64,000 nucleotides of DNA, taken from the NCBI RefSeq assembly GCF_002113375.1, contig NZ_NEHO01000014.1:95663-159662 (forward strand), read 5' to 3'. Below the pieces are notes generated by a model. The model saw nothing but the letters and a program-made list of their open reading frames with translations. It had not been told where the DNA came from and made no database searches. A program made the position numbers and the translations under genes. The stretch's first letter is position 1. Each line of letters opens with the position of its first letter. The stretch is from Pseudomonas sp. R37(2017). GTDB taxonomy: Bacteria > Pseudomonadota > Gammaproteobacteria > Pseudomonadales > Pseudomonadaceae. Shown piece after piece: positions 62,758-64,000 of the stretch.

Positions 62758-62953
62758 CCTGCCCGCGATAGCGTCGGTCCATTCGGCATTGAGGTGACTG
62801 ACAGTCCGCCATCGCGAGCAGGTTTTGTGGCGATCACACATGCCCGTCAGTCCACGTCCCCCTGTGGGAGCGGGCCTGCCCGCGAAAGCGTCGGCACATC
62901 CGGCATGAATGTGACTGACAGTCCGCCATCGCGAGCAGGCTCGCTCCCACAGG
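62758..62953. repeat. Tandemly duplicated REP doublet (spacer family 1)
   Basis: Two consecutive doublets. The first (62758-62840) lost its outer arm ends; the second (62860-62953) is complete with type A arms. Both share the spacer GCGTCGG.. to GACTGACAGTCCGCCATCGC and even the right flank GGTTTTGTG-CGATCA, so a unit of about 115 bases was copied as a whole. Confidence 0.85.
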
Positions 62954-62969
62954 TTTTGTGTCGATCAGG

Positions 62970-63614
62970 CTATTCGAGCCGGGCCAGCCTTTCTTCCAGT
63001 GCGGCAATCCGTGCTTCCAGTTCTTCGATGCGCTCTACCGAAACCCCGCTGCTGCTGCGTTCGGAAGGGTTTTGCCGTGCGGCCATGATCGCCTCGATAT
63101 CCGCCGGGTCGCCCAGGGCGTGGGTGTAGCGGTCTTCGCGCTGGCCGGCTTGACGGGGTATCAGCACGGCCAAACCCCGGGCAATCAGGCGTTCGAGTTG
63201 ATGCACGACCTGTTCGGCGTCTTCGAACTCATGCATGCGGCCGCTGCGGGTCAGCAGTTCATTGACGGTCTGCGGGCCGCGCAGAAACATCAGCCCGGTC
63301 AGGATCACCTGCGCCGGCACCAGTTCCAGGGCCTTGTCGACCTTGTGTTCCCAGCGGTCGGCGCGGCTGCCCATCACCAGCCTGGCGAAGCCGCGTCCTT
63401 CGAGGGCGCGCAGGCTCTGGCCGACCTGGCCGGGGGTCAGGTTCATCACCGGCTCGCGGCTGGTTTTCTGGTTGCAGGCAATCACCAGGGCATTGAGGGT
63501 CAGGGGATAGGTTTCCGGGCTGGTGGCCTGTTTCTCGATCAACGAACCCAGAATGCGGATTTCCGTACTGTTGAGCCGCGGTTCGTCGAAGGTCGTTTCT
63601 TGTTCAGTGCTCAT
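62970..63614 (-). CDS. yceH: YceH (DUF480) family protein
   Basis: A 214-residue protein with two winged-helix-like domains (about 10-85 and 95-170). The family start is LNSTEIRILGSLIEKQATSPETYPLTLNALV, read in parts, and VMNLTPGQVGQSLRALE follows. The C-terminus (about 185-214) is a short leucine-rich coiled coil (ERIEELEARIAALEERL). Widely conserved in proteobacteria; molecular function not established. Start at 63614, MSTEQETTFDE. Confidence 0.9.
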   Translation of the reverse strand: MSTEQETTFDEPRLNSTEIRILGSLIEKQATSPETYPLTLNALVIACNQKTSREPVMNLTPGQVGQSLRALEGRGFARLVMGSRADRWEHKVDKALELVPAQVILTGLMFLRGPQTVNELLTRSGRMHEFEDAEQVVHQLERLIARGLAVLIPRQAGQREDRYTHALGDPADIEAIMAARQNPSERSSSGVSVERIEELEARIAALEERLARLE

Positions 63615-63916
63615 GGTTGTGAGTCCTTACCCGGTTCGTGGTTTTCTTTCGCGTGGATGCACTTTAGATTGACAGGCGCCAATGGCAATCGAATTTGTTG
63701 CTCCGCTGTGCGAAAGGACAAAAAGTGCATGAAATGTTAACGCCTTTTTTACAAATGGCCGGGCACCGTATGCGGGGTCGCGCGCGAGTGCGTCCATAGG
63801 GCGGGATATTGTTGGCGTCATCGCCCTGAATAGTTGAACCCTGCATCGAGTCGGCCGGTGTACTACACCTTCATTCGCCTCTGCTTAAAAAATCCAATAA
63901 AGGCGAGAGTGACTCC
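63615..63916. other. Divergent promoter region, no gene seen
   Basis: A 302-base interval between yceH and the glycosyltransferase gene. It contains AT-rich sequence (63660-63760) that could hold both promoters, and an AGGCGAGAG ribosome site before 63917. Short frames here (60-64 codons) have no protein-like composition. Confidence 0.5.
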
Positions 63917-64000
63917 ATGAGCCAAGACATTTTTGTATCCGTACTGATTCCCGCCAAGAACGAAGCGAACAACCTCAAGCCATTGCTCGAGGAAATCCGC
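63917..64000 (+). CDS. Family 2 glycosyltransferase (partial)
   Basis: Only the first 28 residues are in the window: SQDIFVSVLIPAKNEANNLKPLL. The VSVLIPAKNEANNL stretch is the classic nucleotide-sugar-binding start of GT2 enzymes, close to dolichol-phosphate-mannose-synthase-like or ArnC-like proteins. Which one cannot be decided. A ribosome site AGGCGAGAG lies ahead of the ATG. Confidence 0.78.
   Translation, partial: MSQDIFVSVLIPAKNEANNLKPLLEEIR

Overview
The window looks like the chromosome of a Pseudomonas of the fluorescens complex. Codon use is GC-rich throughout. Many proteins belong to families typical of that genus (PaaX/FeaR/TynA, DUF6124, DUF6555, CodA of the pseudomonad type, MnmH with SelD), and the gaps are sprinkled with the short palindromic REP elements characteristic of this group (GAGCGAGC..GCTCGCGA cores). 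I see no tRNA, rRNA, CRISPR array, prophage or insertion sequence.

Layout. 1-7.6 kb: aromatic amine and phenylacetate catabolism: paaF-paaG-paaH (minus strand, running off the left edge), the divergent paaY and the repressor gene paaX, the AraC-type activator feaR, and the periplasmic copper amine oxidase tynA. TynA makes phenylacetaldehyde from phenylethylamine, and the paa genes process the acid derived from it. 7.8-11.2 kb: a self-contained module of a MocR-type regulator diverging from a VOC protein, a LysE exporter and a PhzF-like isomerase. 11.3-15.3 kb: an ECF sigma factor/FecR/TonB receptor iron-uptake signalling set. 15.5-20.8 kb: an MFS transporter, a DapF-like protein with both catalytic cysteines replaced by serine, cytosine deaminase, QueD and a patatin-like lipase. 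20.9-23.4 kb: two tandem PepSY genes (the first internally deleted) leading into an OmpR-type two-component system. 23.5-31.2 kb: an MHS-family transporter and a Na+/H+ antiporter-family permease between two chemoreceptors. 31.3-34.3 kb: metallothionein and small genes, an AraC regulator, a XapX protein, a quinone-oxidoreductase-like enzyme. 34.4-36.5 kb: selD-mnmH for 2-selenouridine in tRNA. 36.7-48.9 kb: mostly single-gene housekeeping or stress functions (phosphatase, GST, FAD monooxygenase, lipoproteins, CBS protein, DNA polymerase II, aldo/keto reductase, TauE exporter, VOC protein).

49-51 kb holds a two-gene antiphage-type cassette, PtuA ATPase plus PtuB HNH nuclease (Septu), next to a 520-base stretch of degenerate sequence. 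51.5-64 kb: DUF6124 protein, AmpC beta-lactamase, glucarate catabolism (gudD, gudP and a divergent FadR-type regulator), an EamA exporter with divergent LysR gene, the tRNA hydroxylation protein TrhP, two conserved-looking small genes, a tyrosine/proline-rich secreted protein, a shikimate-dehydrogenase-like enzyme, YceH and the start of a family 2 glycosyltransferase.

The points I consider most worth following are the Ser/Ser DapF paralogue, the MocR-VOC-LysE-PhzF module with its perfect 16-bp palindrome, the Septu pair and its odd flank, and the REP doublets, whose inner spacers are conserved in two separate families. All functional statements rest on motif and family recognition by eye; no database search was run.
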